Positions 17,976 to 26,607 of a DNA stretch of 64,000 nt are shown piece by piece. The position numbers were made by a program, and so were the translations under genes. The DNA comes from Parerythrobacter_A sp963838735. GTDB lineage: Bacteria > Pseudomonadota > Alphaproteobacteria > Sphingomonadales > Sphingomonadaceae. Each line of letters begins with the position of its first letter. Position 1 is the first letter of the stretch. The DNA lies in NCBI GenBank assembly GCA_963838735.1, contig CAWISG010000002.1:186001-250000 (forward strand). Direction: 5' to 3'. The notes under the pieces are model-generated. The model worked only from the letters and a program-made list of their open reading frames with translations. It searched no databases and had not been told where the DNA came from.

Positions 17976-18032
17976 GCTTGCGCGCTTGCTTTTGTTATGC
18001 GCGGCCTGCCGAGCATCAAAAAGAAAATCCGC

Positions 18033-18215
18033 ATGGCACACCGGTTCGAAATCCGTAAGACCAAGAAGGGCGAATACGCCGCCTACTACGTCTACAATTC
18101 GGAATCGATTTTCTGGACCGAAGGGTACAGTTCGAAGGCAGGTGCGCAGAATGCCATCGAATCGATCAAGAAAAACGGCCCCGACGCCGATACTGTCGAT
18201 ACGACGACCGGGTAA
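18033..18215 (+). CDS. YegP/DUF1508-family small protein
   Basis: A 60-residue protein with one copy of the DUF1508 (YegP) fold: FEIRKTKKGEYAAYYVYNSES, then TEGYSSKAGAQNAIESIKKNG. Family members are small alpha/beta proteins of unknown function with one or two such repeats. The ATG at 18033 starts MAHRFEI, the usual family beginning; an earlier ATG at 17997 would add 12 basic residues. It ends nine bases before the convergent rnhA stop. Confidence 0.85.
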   Translation: MAHRFEIRKTKKGEYAAYYVYNSESIFWTEGYSSKAGAQNAIESIKKNGPDADTVDTTTG

Positions 18216-18224
18216 TAAAACGGC

Positions 18225-18665
18225 CTAGAGAGCGCGCGCCGCTTCGGCGGCGGCGCTCGCCAGTGCATCGGCGCGTTCGTTTTCTGGATGGCCGGCATGT
18301 CCCTTGACCCAATGCCATTCAACGCGGTGCCGCTCGGCTGCGGCAATCAGCGCACGCCAGAGATCGGCATTTGCGACCGGCTTCTTCGCCGCCGTCTTCC
18401 AGCCGCGCCCGATCCAGCCCGCAACCCATTTGGTGATGCCGTCCAGTACATATTTGCTGTCCGAATACAGCGCCACCGCGCAAGGCTCTTTCAGTGCTTC
18501 CAGCGCGCGGATCACTGCCAGCATTTCCATACGATTATTGGTGGTTTCCGCTTCGCTGCCCGACAGCTCCTTCTCATGCGATCCCATCCGCAGCAACACA
18601 CCCCAGCCGCCGGGGCCGGGATTGCCCTTGCAGGCACCGTCGGTGAAGATTTCCACCTGCTTCAT
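18225..18665 (-). CDS. rnhA: Ribonuclease HI
   Basis: A 146-residue RNase H. The metal-binding acidic residues are Asp9 (FTDGAC), Glu47 (RMEMLA), Asp69 (YSDSKY) and Asp133 (ERADALA), with a full basic protrusion KWVAGWIGRGWKT. It degrades the RNA strand of RNA-DNA hybrids, such as R-loops and Okazaki primers. The ATG at 18665 overlaps the thrB stop by four bases; the longer upstream frame is shadow of thrB. It is the third gene of ispH-thrB-rnhA, an order common in alphaproteobacteria. Confidence 0.96.
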   Translation of the reverse strand: MKQVEIFTDGACKGNPGPGGWGVLLRMGSHEKELSGSEAETTNNRMEMLAVIRALEALKEPCAVALYSDSKYVLDGITKWVAGWIGRGWKTAAKKPVANADLWRALIAAAERHRVEWHWVKGHAGHPENERADALASAAAEAARAL

Positions 18666-19651
18666 GTGCAAAAATGCTCGGACGCAAAGGCCGTATCGCC
18701 ATGCGAAGCATAGAATTGCAGGCGGCGCGCGAAATCCATCGGGTCCTTGCGCTGCACCAGCGCGGTGCCGGCATTTTCGGGCGCAGTTTCCAGCCAATCG
18801 ACACAGCGCGTCGCCATGAACCGTAGGGCCGCCCCTTGCGCCAGCACTGGCAGCGCGGCGATCTCCGCCGCACTTACCGCCCGCTGCGACGCATATCCCC
18901 TCAGCAGCGCTGCGCCCACATCGGCGCGATAGCCTGTGCCATCCGGCGAAAAACACCACGCCGCATGGGTGACAGCCAGGTCGTAAGCGAGGGTATCGGT
19001 ACAGGCGAAATAGAAGTCGATCAGACCGCTGACCGCCTCGCCCAGCATCAGTACATTGTCGGGAAACAGGTCGGCATGGATGGTGCCTGTGGGCAAGTCC
19101 TCCGGCCATGACCGCTGGATCGCGGGCATGGCGTCGGCGACGATGGCGGGCAACGCCGGGTCGATAGCCCGCAATCCGGCCGGGCCGCATTCCCCGAACA
19201 GCGCCGCCCAGTCTGCCGGACGCAGATCATTCGCGCGGATCGGCGCGAAATCCCCGCAGGCTTTGTGTATCTGCGCCAGGACCGCACCGACATTGCGCGC
19301 CTGCACAGGCGTCGGCACGTCGATCGAAACGCCCGGCAGGAAGTCGATCAGCGCGACCGCCTTGTCGTCCACCATCCGGTACGCCGCACCCGTGCGGTCG
19401 TGAATGGTGCGCGGCACGGCGCAACCCTTGGCGGAGAGGTGGTCGAGCAGACCCAGGAAATAGGGCAGATCGTGAAGCGCGATGCGCCGTTCGTACATCG
19501 TAAGGATGAACCGGTCGCGGGTGGTTTCGACCAGCCAGTTGCTATTGGAAACACCCTCGGCAATGCCCTTTGCACTGCGTAGCGTGCCGATATCGTATTG
19601 CGCAACCAGCGCCGCCAGCGTGTCGGCGGACAGATGCGTATAGACAGCCAC
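18662..19651 (-). CDS. thrB: Homoserine kinase, aminoglycoside-phosphotransferase-like type
   Basis: A 329-residue kinase of the APH-like ThrB family that phosphorylates homoserine in threonine synthesis. Signs are an N-terminal AEGVSNSNWLVET strand, the catalytic-loop TGTIHADLFPDNVL, the metal-binding VSGLIDFYFACTD, and CSFSPDG-like WCFSPDG. It starts 15 bases after ispH and overlaps rnhA by four bases. Confidence 0.94.
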   Translation of the reverse strand: MAVYTHLSADTLAALVAQYDIGTLRSAKGIAEGVSNSNWLVETTRDRFILTMYERRIALHDLPYFLGLLDHLSAKGCAVPRTIHDRTGAAYRMVDDKAVALIDFLPGVSIDVPTPVQARNVGAVLAQIHKACGDFAPIRANDLRPADWAALFGECGPAGLRAIDPALPAIVADAMPAIQRSWPEDLPTGTIHADLFPDNVLMLGEAVSGLIDFYFACTDTLAYDLAVTHAAWCFSPDGTGYRADVGAALLRGYASQRAVSAAEIAALPVLAQGAALRFMATRCVDWLETAPENAGTALVQRKDPMDFARRLQFYASHGDTAFASEHFCT

Positions 19652-19666
19652 CGGTAAAGGTCGGTT

Positions 19667-20650
19667 TCAGTCGGTCAGCTGGCGCGGCAGCTTGAAAGTC
19701 ATCTTCTCTTCGGTGGTCAGCACCGTTTCCTCCGTCACGTCGCGCAATTCGTTGAGGCGGTCGATCACTTCGCGCACCAGTTCTTCCGGGGCCGACGCAC
19801 CCGCCGTCAGGCCCAGCGTGCCGACACCGTCGAGCCATGCCGGGTCAATCTCGTCAGCGCGCTGGATCAGGTAACTGTCGGTGCCCAGCTTCTGCGACAC
19901 TTCGACCAGCCGCAGCGAGTTGGAACTGTTCGGCGCACCGATTACCAGCACCAGATCGCTGCCCGGCGCGATGCGCTTGACCGCCGCCTGCCTATTTGAC
20001 GTGGCATAGCAGATGTCCTCCGCTTTCGGACCGGAGATTGCAGGGTAGCGCGCGCGCAACGCATCGACCAGCTCGGCCGTATCGTCCACCGACAGCGTCG
20101 TCTGCGTGAGAAAGGCCAGATTGCTGCCGTCCTTAAACGGCAGCGTCGCCACATCCGCCACCGTTTCTACCAGCGTCATCTGGTCGGCCGTCACCTGCCC
20201 CATCGTGCCGACCACTTCGGGATGGCCGGCATGGCCGATAAACAGGATGTGGCGGTCTTTCTCGATCTGGCGTTCCGCCTGACGGTGGACTTTGCTGACC
20301 AGCGGGCAGGTTGCATCGACATAGACCAGCTTGCGCCGCTCCGCCTCCGCCGGGACCGATTTGGGCACGCCATGCGCGCTGAAGACGACCGGCGCATCGT
20401 CGGGCACCTCGTCCAGTTCCTCCACGAAAATCGCACCCTTGGCCCGCAAGGCATCGACAACGTATTTGTTGTGAACGATCTCGTGCCGGACATAGACCGG
20501 TGCGCCATATTTCTGGAGCGCGACCTCCACGATGTCGATGGCCCGGTCCACCCCGGCGCAAAACCCGCGCGGCGCGGCGATCAGCACGTGCAGCGGATGG
20601 CGTGCCGACGGTGTGTTGGCGTCGGCGGGCGTGTGAAAGGGAGCGTTCAT
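19667..20650 (-). CDS. ispH: 4-hydroxy-3-methylbut-2-enyl diphosphate reductase
   Basis: A 327-residue IspH (LytB), the last enzyme of the MEP isoprenoid pathway. The three cysteine ligands of the iron-sulfur cluster are Cys31 (RGFCAGVDRA), Cys115 (DATCPLV) and Cys214 (CYATSNRQ). SAHGVPKSV and TQTTLSVDD are also family motifs. The ATG at 20650 gives MNAPF; an earlier in-frame start at 20677 is less supported. It heads the ispH-thrB-rnhA operon, divergent from a lipoprotein gene 100 bases away. Confidence 0.96.
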   Translation of the reverse strand: MNAPFHTPADANTPSARHPLHVLIAAPRGFCAGVDRAIDIVEVALQKYGAPVYVRHEIVHNKYVVDALRAKGAIFVEELDEVPDDAPVVFSAHGVPKSVPAEAERRKLVYVDATCPLVSKVHRQAERQIEKDRHILFIGHAGHPEVVGTMGQVTADQMTLVETVADVATLPFKDGSNLAFLTQTTLSVDDTAELVDALRARYPAISGPKAEDICYATSNRQAAVKRIAPGSDLVLVIGAPNSSNSLRLVEVSQKLGTDSYLIQRADEIDPAWLDGVGTLGLTAGASAPEELVREVIDRLNELRDVTEETVLTTEEKMTFKLPRQLTD

Positions 20651-20750
20651 ATGCTGACCCCTAGCGCAGGCTGGCACGGGTCGCTAGAGCCGCCAGCAAT
20701 GAACATCGGCCCTGTCACACATGGACCGATCCAACAGGACACTTCCCGCC

Positions 20751-21404
20751 ATGAACCAGCGCCGCACCCTTGTCTTGATTCCGGCGTTGACGCTGGCGAT
20801 AGCCGGCTGCGCCAGCGAGGGGCAGCTTGTGGTGGAAGGCGGCGGCGCGGGCATTACCGCCGTGCGCAGCGCCTGTCCGGCGGTCGGCATTCCGGATTAT
20901 ACGGGCGACGTGACCATGTTCGCGCGCGCTGGCGATACGACGGCGGGCAATGTCGACATGACCGCAGCGCTGACCAACCTTCGCAGCACCTGCGACGACA
21001 GCGGCGACAAGGTCTATACGCAGGCTACCTTCGACGTGCTGGCCACCCGCAGCGACCCGCGCGGCGCACGCAGCGTGGCGGTGCCCTATTTCGCCACAGT
21101 CCTGCAGGGCGGCTCCGCCGTACAGGCGAAGCGCATCGGCACCGTTACAGTGCAGTTTGCCGATGGGCAAAGCCGGGCGCAGGCCAGTGCGCAGACGGGT
21201 GCTTTCGTCGATCGCGCGGCGGCGACGCTGCCCGCCGATATCCGCGAACGCATCACGCGCAAGAGGAAGCCTGGCGATCCCGATGCCGCATTGGACCCGC
21301 TGGCCGATCCGCAAGTGCGCGCGGCGCTGCAACGCGCCACGTTCGAAGTGCTGATCGGTTTCCAGCTGACCGAGGCGCAGCTGGCTTACAACGCCACCCG
21401 CTGA
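20751..21404 (+). CDS. Hypothetical lipoprotein
   Basis: A 217-residue protein with a signal peptide ending in a lipobox (LAIAGCAS), so probably anchored in the periplasm or outer membrane. The mature part is beta-rich: a repeat-like strand pattern at DVTMFARAGDTTAG and YTQATFDVLATRSDPRG, with conserved-looking Cys pairs (SACPAVG, STCDDSG). I do not recognise a characterised family. The ATG at 20751 was chosen because it gives the signal peptide; another ATG ten codons upstream is in frame. It lies divergent from ispH and 55 bases before argS. Confidence 0.75.
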   Translation: MNQRRTLVLIPALTLAIAGCASEGQLVVEGGGAGITAVRSACPAVGIPDYTGDVTMFARAGDTTAGNVDMTAALTNLRSTCDDSGDKVYTQATFDVLATRSDPRGARSVAVPYFATVLQGGSAVQAKRIGTVTVQFADGQSRAQASAQTGAFVDRAAATLPADIRERITRKRKPGDPDAALDPLADPQVRAALQRATFEVLIGFQLTEAQLAYNATR

Positions 21405-21459
21405 TTGGTCGGCGCCGAATGGTTGGCGGGGATGAAGCATTGCTCTAGGTGCCTCGCCC

Positions 21460-23220
21460 ATGTCCTCCGATGAAGTCTCCAAGCCTGTAACCCTGCACGC
21501 CACGTTGGCGGCGACCATTCATGCCGTGCTCGATGCGCTGGAAATGGAAGGCACCCTGCCGCCCGATGCGCCGCGTGCGGGCGTGGCGGTGGAACCGCCG
21601 CGTGATCTTGGGCATGGCGACCTGGCAACCAACGCCGCGATGGTTCTGGCGAAAGCGGCCAAGACCAATCCGCGTGCGCTGGCACAGGCGATTGTCGAGA
21701 AGCTGGACCGCCATGCCGACATCGTGTCCGCCGAAATCGCCGGACCCGGCTTCATCAATCTGCGCCTTGCCGATGGGGTCTGGCGGCGCGAGCTGGCGGT
21801 GCTGGCCGAGCAAGGCGATGCCTATGGACGCTCTGACTTCGGCGGCGGGGCGCGGGTCAATGTCGAATATGTCTCCGCCAACCCGACCGGGCCGATGCAT
21901 ATGGGACATTGCCGGGGCGCGGTGGTCGGCGATGCATTGGCCGCACTGCTCGAGTTTTCGGGTCATGCCGTCACGCGCGAATATTACGTCAACGATGCGG
22001 GCGGGCAAGTCGATGTTCTCGCGCGGTCCGCTCACCTGCGCTATCGCGAGGCGCTGGGCGAGGATGTCGGCGCTATCCCGGAAGGCCTGTATCCCGGCGA
22101 ATATCTGGTCCCGGTCGGGCAGTATCTCGAACGCGAAGTCGGCGACCGCTATCGCGACGCGCCCGAATTCGAATGGTTGCCCTTGTTCCGCGCCGAATCG
22201 GTTGCGCGGATGATGGACCTGATCCGCAGCGATCTGGCGCTGTTGGGCATTTCGCACGATGTATTTGCCTCCGAGGCGGCGTTGCAGGCGGCGGGCAAGC
22301 CCGAAGCCGCCGAAGCATGGCTGCGCGAACACGAGCTGGTTTATGACGGCGAGCTGGAGCCGCCCAAGGGCAAGACACCCGAAGACTGGGAAGCGGTCGA
22401 GTTGCCGCTGTTCCGCTCCACCCGCTTCGGCGACGATCAGGATCGGCCCATCCGCAAGGCCGACGGCAGCTGGACCTATTTCGGGGCCGACCTCGCCTAT
22501 CATTTCCAGAAGGCCGAGAATGCCGACGCGCTGATCGATATCTGGGGCGCGGATCATGCCGGCACGGTGAAGCGCATCAAGGCGGCCGTTGCCGCGCTGA
22601 CGCAAGGGGCCGGGCGCGCGATACCGTTCGACGTAAAGCTGGTGCAGATGGTCCAGCTGATGCGCGACGGCGCGCCGGTGAAAATGTCCAAGCGGTCGGG
22701 CAATTTCGTGACACTTGCCGAGGTGGTGGAGGAAGTCGGCAAGGATGTGGTGCGCTTCACCATGCTTAGTCGCAAACCCGAAGCGCAGATGGATTTCGAC
22801 TTCGCCAAGGTGGTGGAAGCATCGAAAGACAACCCCGTCTTTTATGTGCAATATGCCCATGCCCGCATCCACTCGACGCTGCGCAGGGCGAGCGAGGAGG
22901 GCATCGCGCCATCACCCGACGCCCTGAACCGGCTGAGCGCGGACGATCTGGCACTGGTGCGCGCGGCATCGCAGTTTCCGCGCATCGTGGAGGCCGCCGC
23001 AAGGGCGCGCGAACCGCATCGTATCGCCTTTTTCCTGTACGATCTGGCGGGCAGCTTCCATGCCTACTGGAACGCCGGGAACGACGATGCGGCAAAGCGC
23101 GTCATCCTGGCACAGGATCGGGAATTGACGGCGGCAAGGCTGTTCCTTGTCAGCCGGATCGGGCAGGTCATTCGCAATGGGATGGCCGTGCTGGGCGTCG
23201 AAGCCGTTGAGGAGATGTGA
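21460..23220 (+). CDS. argS: Arginyl-tRNA synthetase
   Basis: A 586-residue class I aminoacyl-tRNA synthetase. It has an N-terminal additional domain, the HIGH-type motif HMGH in SANPTGPMHMGHCRGA, a KMSKR loop (VKMSKRSGNFVTL), and a C-terminal DALR anticodon-binding domain ending in the family-typical region VLGVEAVEEM. It charges tRNA-Arg in the cytoplasm. The SPOR-domain gene begins three bases after its stop, so they form an operon that also includes nagZ. Confidence 0.97.
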   Translation: MSSDEVSKPVTLHATLAATIHAVLDALEMEGTLPPDAPRAGVAVEPPRDLGHGDLATNAAMVLAKAAKTNPRALAQAIVEKLDRHADIVSAEIAGPGFINLRLADGVWRRELAVLAEQGDAYGRSDFGGGARVNVEYVSANPTGPMHMGHCRGAVVGDALAALLEFSGHAVTREYYVNDAGGQVDVLARSAHLRYREALGEDVGAIPEGLYPGEYLVPVGQYLEREVGDRYRDAPEFEWLPLFRAESVARMMDLIRSDLALLGISHDVFASEAALQAAGKPEAAEAWLREHELVYDGELEPPKGKTPEDWEAVELPLFRSTRFGDDQDRPIRKADGSWTYFGADLAYHFQKAENADALIDIWGADHAGTVKRIKAAVAALTQGAGRAIPFDVKLVQMVQLMRDGAPVKMSKRSGNFVTLAEVVEEVGKDVVRFTMLSRKPEAQMDFDFAKVVEASKDNPVFYVQYAHARIHSTLRRASEEGIAPSPDALNRLSADDLALVRAASQFPRIVEAAARAREPHRIAFFLYDLAGSFHAYWNAGNDDAAKRVILAQDRELTAARLFLVSRIGQVIRNGMAVLGVEAVEEM

Positions 23221-23223
23221 CGA

Positions 23224-24027
23224 ATGCCAGTTGAAAGCACGCCCGCACGCGATGGCGATCCTGCAACGGGGCCAGGGGCTGACAATTTCGGCGATACCGC
23301 TGCACCGCTGGAAACGACACCTGCGGAAGAGGCCGTACTCGATCGCGAGCTGGAGCTGGCGGATGAGGATGCCGGCCTGCCCTGGCTCGACACAAATTTC
23401 GACGACGAGGAACCCGCCGGTTATGACACCGGGCGACTGATCGGCTTTTTCCTGGTCGGTCTGCTGATCATCGGCCTGATTATCGCTGCGCTATGGTTTT
23501 TCAGCAATCGCGGCCCAGATCCGGACCTGGTCGCCGACGGCAGCACCATCGAAGCGCCCGACGGTCCGGTCAAGGTACCACCTGAGAGCGTTGCATCGCG
23601 TGATGCGGATGATGGAAGCGAAAGCGTCGCGGCTGCAGTAAGCGAAGGGCAGACGCGCGAAGGGCGTTTGGCCGAAGACGACGCGCCCCGTCCCAGCATT
23701 AATGCCGCCGGTAGCCGTGCTGCTGGCACTGGATCCGTCGATTCAGCAAACGGTGAAACGTCCGGCGGGACAACAGGAACTGCCGCTGCAGCGGGTGGAA
23801 CCGCCGTGCAGGTCGGCGCGTATTCCAGTCGCGAACGTGCGGTCGCCGGGTGGAGCCAGCTTACCGGCCAGACCGAAGTGCTGAGCGGTGTAAAATATCG
23901 TGTCGTCGAAGGTCAGGTGGATGGTTCAACGGTGTATCGGTTGCAGGCCGTTGTGGCAGACAATACCGCAGGACGGAAACTATGCGCCGGGCTGAAGGCG
24001 GACGGGCTGGCTTGCCAGGTCAAATAG
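23224..24027 (+). CDS. SPOR-domain membrane protein
   Basis: A 267-residue bitopic inner-membrane protein: an acidic cytoplasmic N-terminus of about 75 residues, one membrane helix (LIGFFLVGLLIIGLIIAALW), a low-complexity periplasmic linker rich in Gly, Ala and Thr, and a C-terminal SPOR domain (VQVGAYSSRERAVAGWSQL to GLACQVK). SPOR domains bind denuded glycan strands at the septum, so it probably marks the division site. It sits between argS and nagZ, as in relatives. Confidence 0.88.
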   Translation: MPVESTPARDGDPATGPGADNFGDTAAPLETTPAEEAVLDRELELADEDAGLPWLDTNFDDEEPAGYDTGRLIGFFLVGLLIIGLIIAALWFFSNRGPDPDLVADGSTIEAPDGPVKVPPESVASRDADDGSESVAAAVSEGQTREGRLAEDDAPRPSINAAGSRAAGTGSVDSANGETSGGTTGTAAAAGGTAVQVGAYSSRERAVAGWSQLTGQTEVLSGVKYRVVEGQVDGSTVYRLQAVVADNTAGRKLCAGLKADGLACQVK

Positions 24028-24051
24028 AGCGCGACCAGCAGTGCCTCGCAG

Positions 24052-24083
24052 GCGCTGCCGCCCTTGCAAAAAGGCGGCAGCGC
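24052..24083. repeat. Strong hairpin upstream of nagZ
   Basis: A perfect 11-base-pair inverted repeat, GCGCTGCCGCC (24052-24062) with GGCGGCAGCGC (24073-24083), around a ten-base loop. It ends 16 bases before the nagZ ATG and begins 25 bases after the SPOR-gene stop. There is no T-tract downstream, so it is not a classical terminator; it could be an mRNA processing or stability element. Confidence 0.6.
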
Positions 24084-24099
24084 TGCAACGGGACGCGGT

Positions 24100-25104
24100 A
24101 TGACACCAGCCATCTTCGGCGTCGCGGGCACTACGCTTACCGCTGACGAACGCGCCTTCTTCGCGGAGGCCGATCCGGCGGGCTACATCCTGTTCGGCCG
24201 AAACTGCGAAACGCGCGACCAGTTGCGCGCGCTGACCGATGACCTGCGCACGATAAAGGGGCGTGACCGGCTTCTGGTCTCGATCGATCAGGAGGGCGGA
24301 CGCGTGCAGCGCATGTGCCCGCCCGAATGGCCCGAATATCCGGCAGGCGAGGTGTTCGACACATTGTATCGTAAGGCCCCGGCCAGCGCGATACAGGCCG
24401 CGCGCCTCAATGCCGAACTGCTCGCGCGCGATCTGGCCGAAGTCGGCATCACCGTAAACTTCCACGCGCCTTGCGACCTGCGCTTGCCCGAGACGGTCGA
24501 TGCCATTGGCAACCGGGCGATGGGTGAAGACCCTATGCAGGTTGCCGCGCTGGCCCGCGCCGTGCTTGATGGACATGCGCGCGCGGGTGTTATCGGCTGT
24601 ATCAAGCATATGCCCGGCCACGGTCGCGCCACGGTGGACAGCCACCATACCATGCCCGAAGTCACCGCCGACGAGGCCGAGCTGGAAGCGGATATCGCGC
24701 CGTTCAGGACGCTGTCCGATGCGAAAATCGGGATGAGCGCGCATATCCGCTATCCTGTCTGGGACCCGGATAATCCCGCCACGCTATCACCCTTCGTTGT
24801 CGGGAACATCATCCGCAAACGCATCGGTTTCGACGGGCTGCTTTTGACCGACGATATCGACATGCAGGCGCTGGAGGGCACAATTCCCGAACGCAGCGCG
24901 CGCGCCATTGCGGCGGGGTGCGATATCGTACTGAACTGCTGGGCGAAGCTGCACGACATGGAAGGGATGGTTTCCGACCTGCCGCCGATATCGCAGCGCG
25001 CTGCGGAGCGGCTGGAGGCAGCGCTGGCGGCCACAGGTGCTGCCGAAACTGCGCTTGCCAGCGACGAATTGCGCGCCCAGCGCGACGCCTTGCTGGCGTT
25101 ATAG
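24100..25104 (+). CDS. nagZ: Beta-N-acetylhexosaminidase
   Basis: A 334-residue glycoside hydrolase family 3 enzyme. It has SIDQEGGRVQR, the NagZ-specific catalytic loop KHMPGHGRATVDSH, and the nucleophile Asp in LLTDDIDMQAL. It removes N-acetylglucosamine from anhydromuropeptides during cell-wall recycling in the cytoplasm. The ATG at 24100 gives MTPAIFGVAG, the family start. tatA follows 51 bases later, where scpA and scpB are usually found in this order. Confidence 0.95.
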   Translation: MTPAIFGVAGTTLTADERAFFAEADPAGYILFGRNCETRDQLRALTDDLRTIKGRDRLLVSIDQEGGRVQRMCPPEWPEYPAGEVFDTLYRKAPASAIQAARLNAELLARDLAEVGITVNFHAPCDLRLPETVDAIGNRAMGEDPMQVAALARAVLDGHARAGVIGCIKHMPGHGRATVDSHHTMPEVTADEAELEADIAPFRTLSDAKIGMSAHIRYPVWDPDNPATLSPFVVGNIIRKRIGFDGLLLTDDIDMQALEGTIPERSARAIAAGCDIVLNCWAKLHDMEGMVSDLPPISQRAAERLEAALAATGAAETALASDELRAQRDALLAL

Positions 25105-25155
25105 CGCACCTGCCCCTATATTGAATGGGTACTCAGTCCTGAAAGGTATGTCGCC

Positions 25156-25404
25156 ATGTCCATCGGTCCCTGGCAAATCGCCCTGCTCGTCCTTGTCGTC
25201 CTGGTCCTGTTCGGACGCGGGCGAATTTCGGAATTTATGGGCGATTTCGGGAAGGGCATCAAAAGCTTCAAGAAAGGCATGAACGAGGATGATCCGCCCG
25301 CGAAAGTAAGCGGCCGGATCGAAGCGCCTGCCGATATCGCGCCACCCCCCGTCGCGCCATCCGCATCCCAGCGCGCACCCGTCGAAGACACCAAGACCTC
25401 CTGA
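25156..25404 (+). CDS. tatA: Twin-arginine translocase subunit TatA
   Basis: An 82-residue TatA: an N-terminal membrane helix (residues 5-22), the hinge LFGRGRISEFMGDFGKGIKSFKKG amphipathic segment with the conserved FG and phenylalanines, and a proline-rich tail. With TatB and TatC it exports folded proteins. An AAAGG sits 9-13 bases before the ATG. Confidence 0.95.
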   Translation: MSIGPWQIALLVLVVLVLFGRGRISEFMGDFGKGIKSFKKGMNEDDPPAKVSGRIEAPADIAPPPVAPSASQRAPVEDTKTS

Positions 25405-25431
25405 TAGTTCAGCGCGCGAGCACGCACCGCT

Positions 25432-25797
25432 ATGTTCAATATCGGCGCCCCCGAACTGCTGGTAATTGTGGTGGTAGCCGTTCTCGTCATCGGGCCGAAG
25501 GACATGCCTGCCGCGCTGCGGCTTGCGGGGCGATGGGTCGGCAAGCTGCGCCGTACCTCCGCCCAGTTTCGTGCCGGTTTCGATGCGATGGTGCGCGAAG
25601 CGGAGATGGAAGACATGGAGAAAAAGTGGGCGGAACAGAACCGCAAGATTATGGCCGAAACGCCTGCCGGTAAAGCAGACGCGGACGGGGCAAATGCCGC
25701 AGAAATGCTGCCGCTCGATAATTCAGACGCTGCGCAACCTGCCGATGATGCGGCCCAAGCAATGGCCGCGGCGAAATCGCAGCATGGCAAGTCCTAG
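25432..25797 (+). CDS. tatB: Twin-arginine translocase subunit TatB
   Basis: A 121-residue TatB: MFNIGAPELLVIVVVAVLVIGP membrane helix with the Glu at position 8 typical of TatB, then the amphipathic GPKDMPAALRLAGRWVGKLR helix and an acidic tail. It binds Tat signal peptides with TatC. It lies 27 bases after tatA, and tatC begins three bases after its stop. Confidence 0.95.
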   Translation: MFNIGAPELLVIVVVAVLVIGPKDMPAALRLAGRWVGKLRRTSAQFRAGFDAMVREAEMEDMEKKWAEQNRKIMAETPAGKADADGANAAEMLPLDNSDAAQPADDAAQAMAAAKSQHGKS

Positions 25798-25800
25798 AGA

Positions 25801-26601
25801 ATGGCCACCGCGCTAAGGGATATCGACGAGAGCCAGGCGCCGCTGCTCGACCACCTGATTGAGCTTCGCGCGCGCTTGGTGCGCTGCGTATTCGCATTGG
25901 CGCTTGCGTTTTCAGTCTGCCTGTATTTCGCCAGCGATATTTACGGGTTTCTCGTGGTGCCGCTAGAGCAGGCATTCCCCGATGGCGACGGCAAGCTGAT
26001 CTACACCCAGCTTTACGAAGCATTCTTCGTGCAGCTAAAGGTGGCGCTGTTTGCGGCGTTCTGCGTCAGCTTTCCCATCATCGCCAACCAGCTCTGGGCA
26101 TTCGTTGCGCCTGGGCTTTATGCGAAAGAGAAGCGCGCTTTCCTGCCGTTCCTGCTAGCCACGCCGGTGCTGTTTATTGCGGGTGCGTCGCTGGCCTATT
26201 ACGTCGTGATGCCCACCGCATTTCGGTGGTTCGTCGGGTTCGAAGGCGTGACTGGTGGCATCCCGCTGGAGGCCTTGCCCAAAGCCGACGAATATCTATC
26301 GCTCGTCATGCAGTTCATCCTTGCCTTCGGCATCAGCTTCCTGTTGCCGGTTCTTCTTCTGCTGCTGAACCGGGCGGGTCTGGTGACTCGCCAGCAGTTG
26401 GCGAGCGGTCGGCGCTACATCATTGTGGGGGTGATTGCGCTGGCAGCTATCGTCACGCCGCCCGATCCCGGCTCACAGCTCATTCTCGCGGTGCCGCTGC
26501 TGCTACTGTTCGAAGGATCGCTGCTGATCATGCGCGTGACAGAACGGCGCGTGGCCGAAGCCATTCCCGATGAAGCGGATGAGGAGCCCGCTACTCCGTG
26601 A
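25801..26601 (+). CDS. tatC: Twin-arginine translocase subunit TatC
   Basis: A 266-residue, six-helix membrane protein. The N-terminal LLDHLIELRARLVRCVFAL motif and the periplasmic-loop segment near FEGVTGGIPLEALPKADEYLSL are typical of TatC, as is VTPPDPGSQLILAVPLLLLFE at the end. It is the core receptor of the Tat translocon. Its stop is six bases from the convergent amidohydrolase stop. Confidence 0.96.
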   Translation: MATALRDIDESQAPLLDHLIELRARLVRCVFALALAFSVCLYFASDIYGFLVVPLEQAFPDGDGKLIYTQLYEAFFVQLKVALFAAFCVSFPIIANQLWAFVAPGLYAKEKRAFLPFLLATPVLFIAGASLAYYVVMPTAFRWFVGFEGVTGGIPLEALPKADEYLSLVMQFILAFGISFLLPVLLLLLNRAGLVTRQQLASGRRYIIVGVIALAAIVTPPDPGSQLILAVPLLLLFEGSLLIMRVTERRVAEAIPDEADEEPATP

Positions 26602-26607
26602 ATCGGA

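Noticed and set aside
18666..19190. N-terminal extension of rnhA by 175 residues
   Set aside because: The extension is read entirely inside thrB; the RNase H family start is at 18665.
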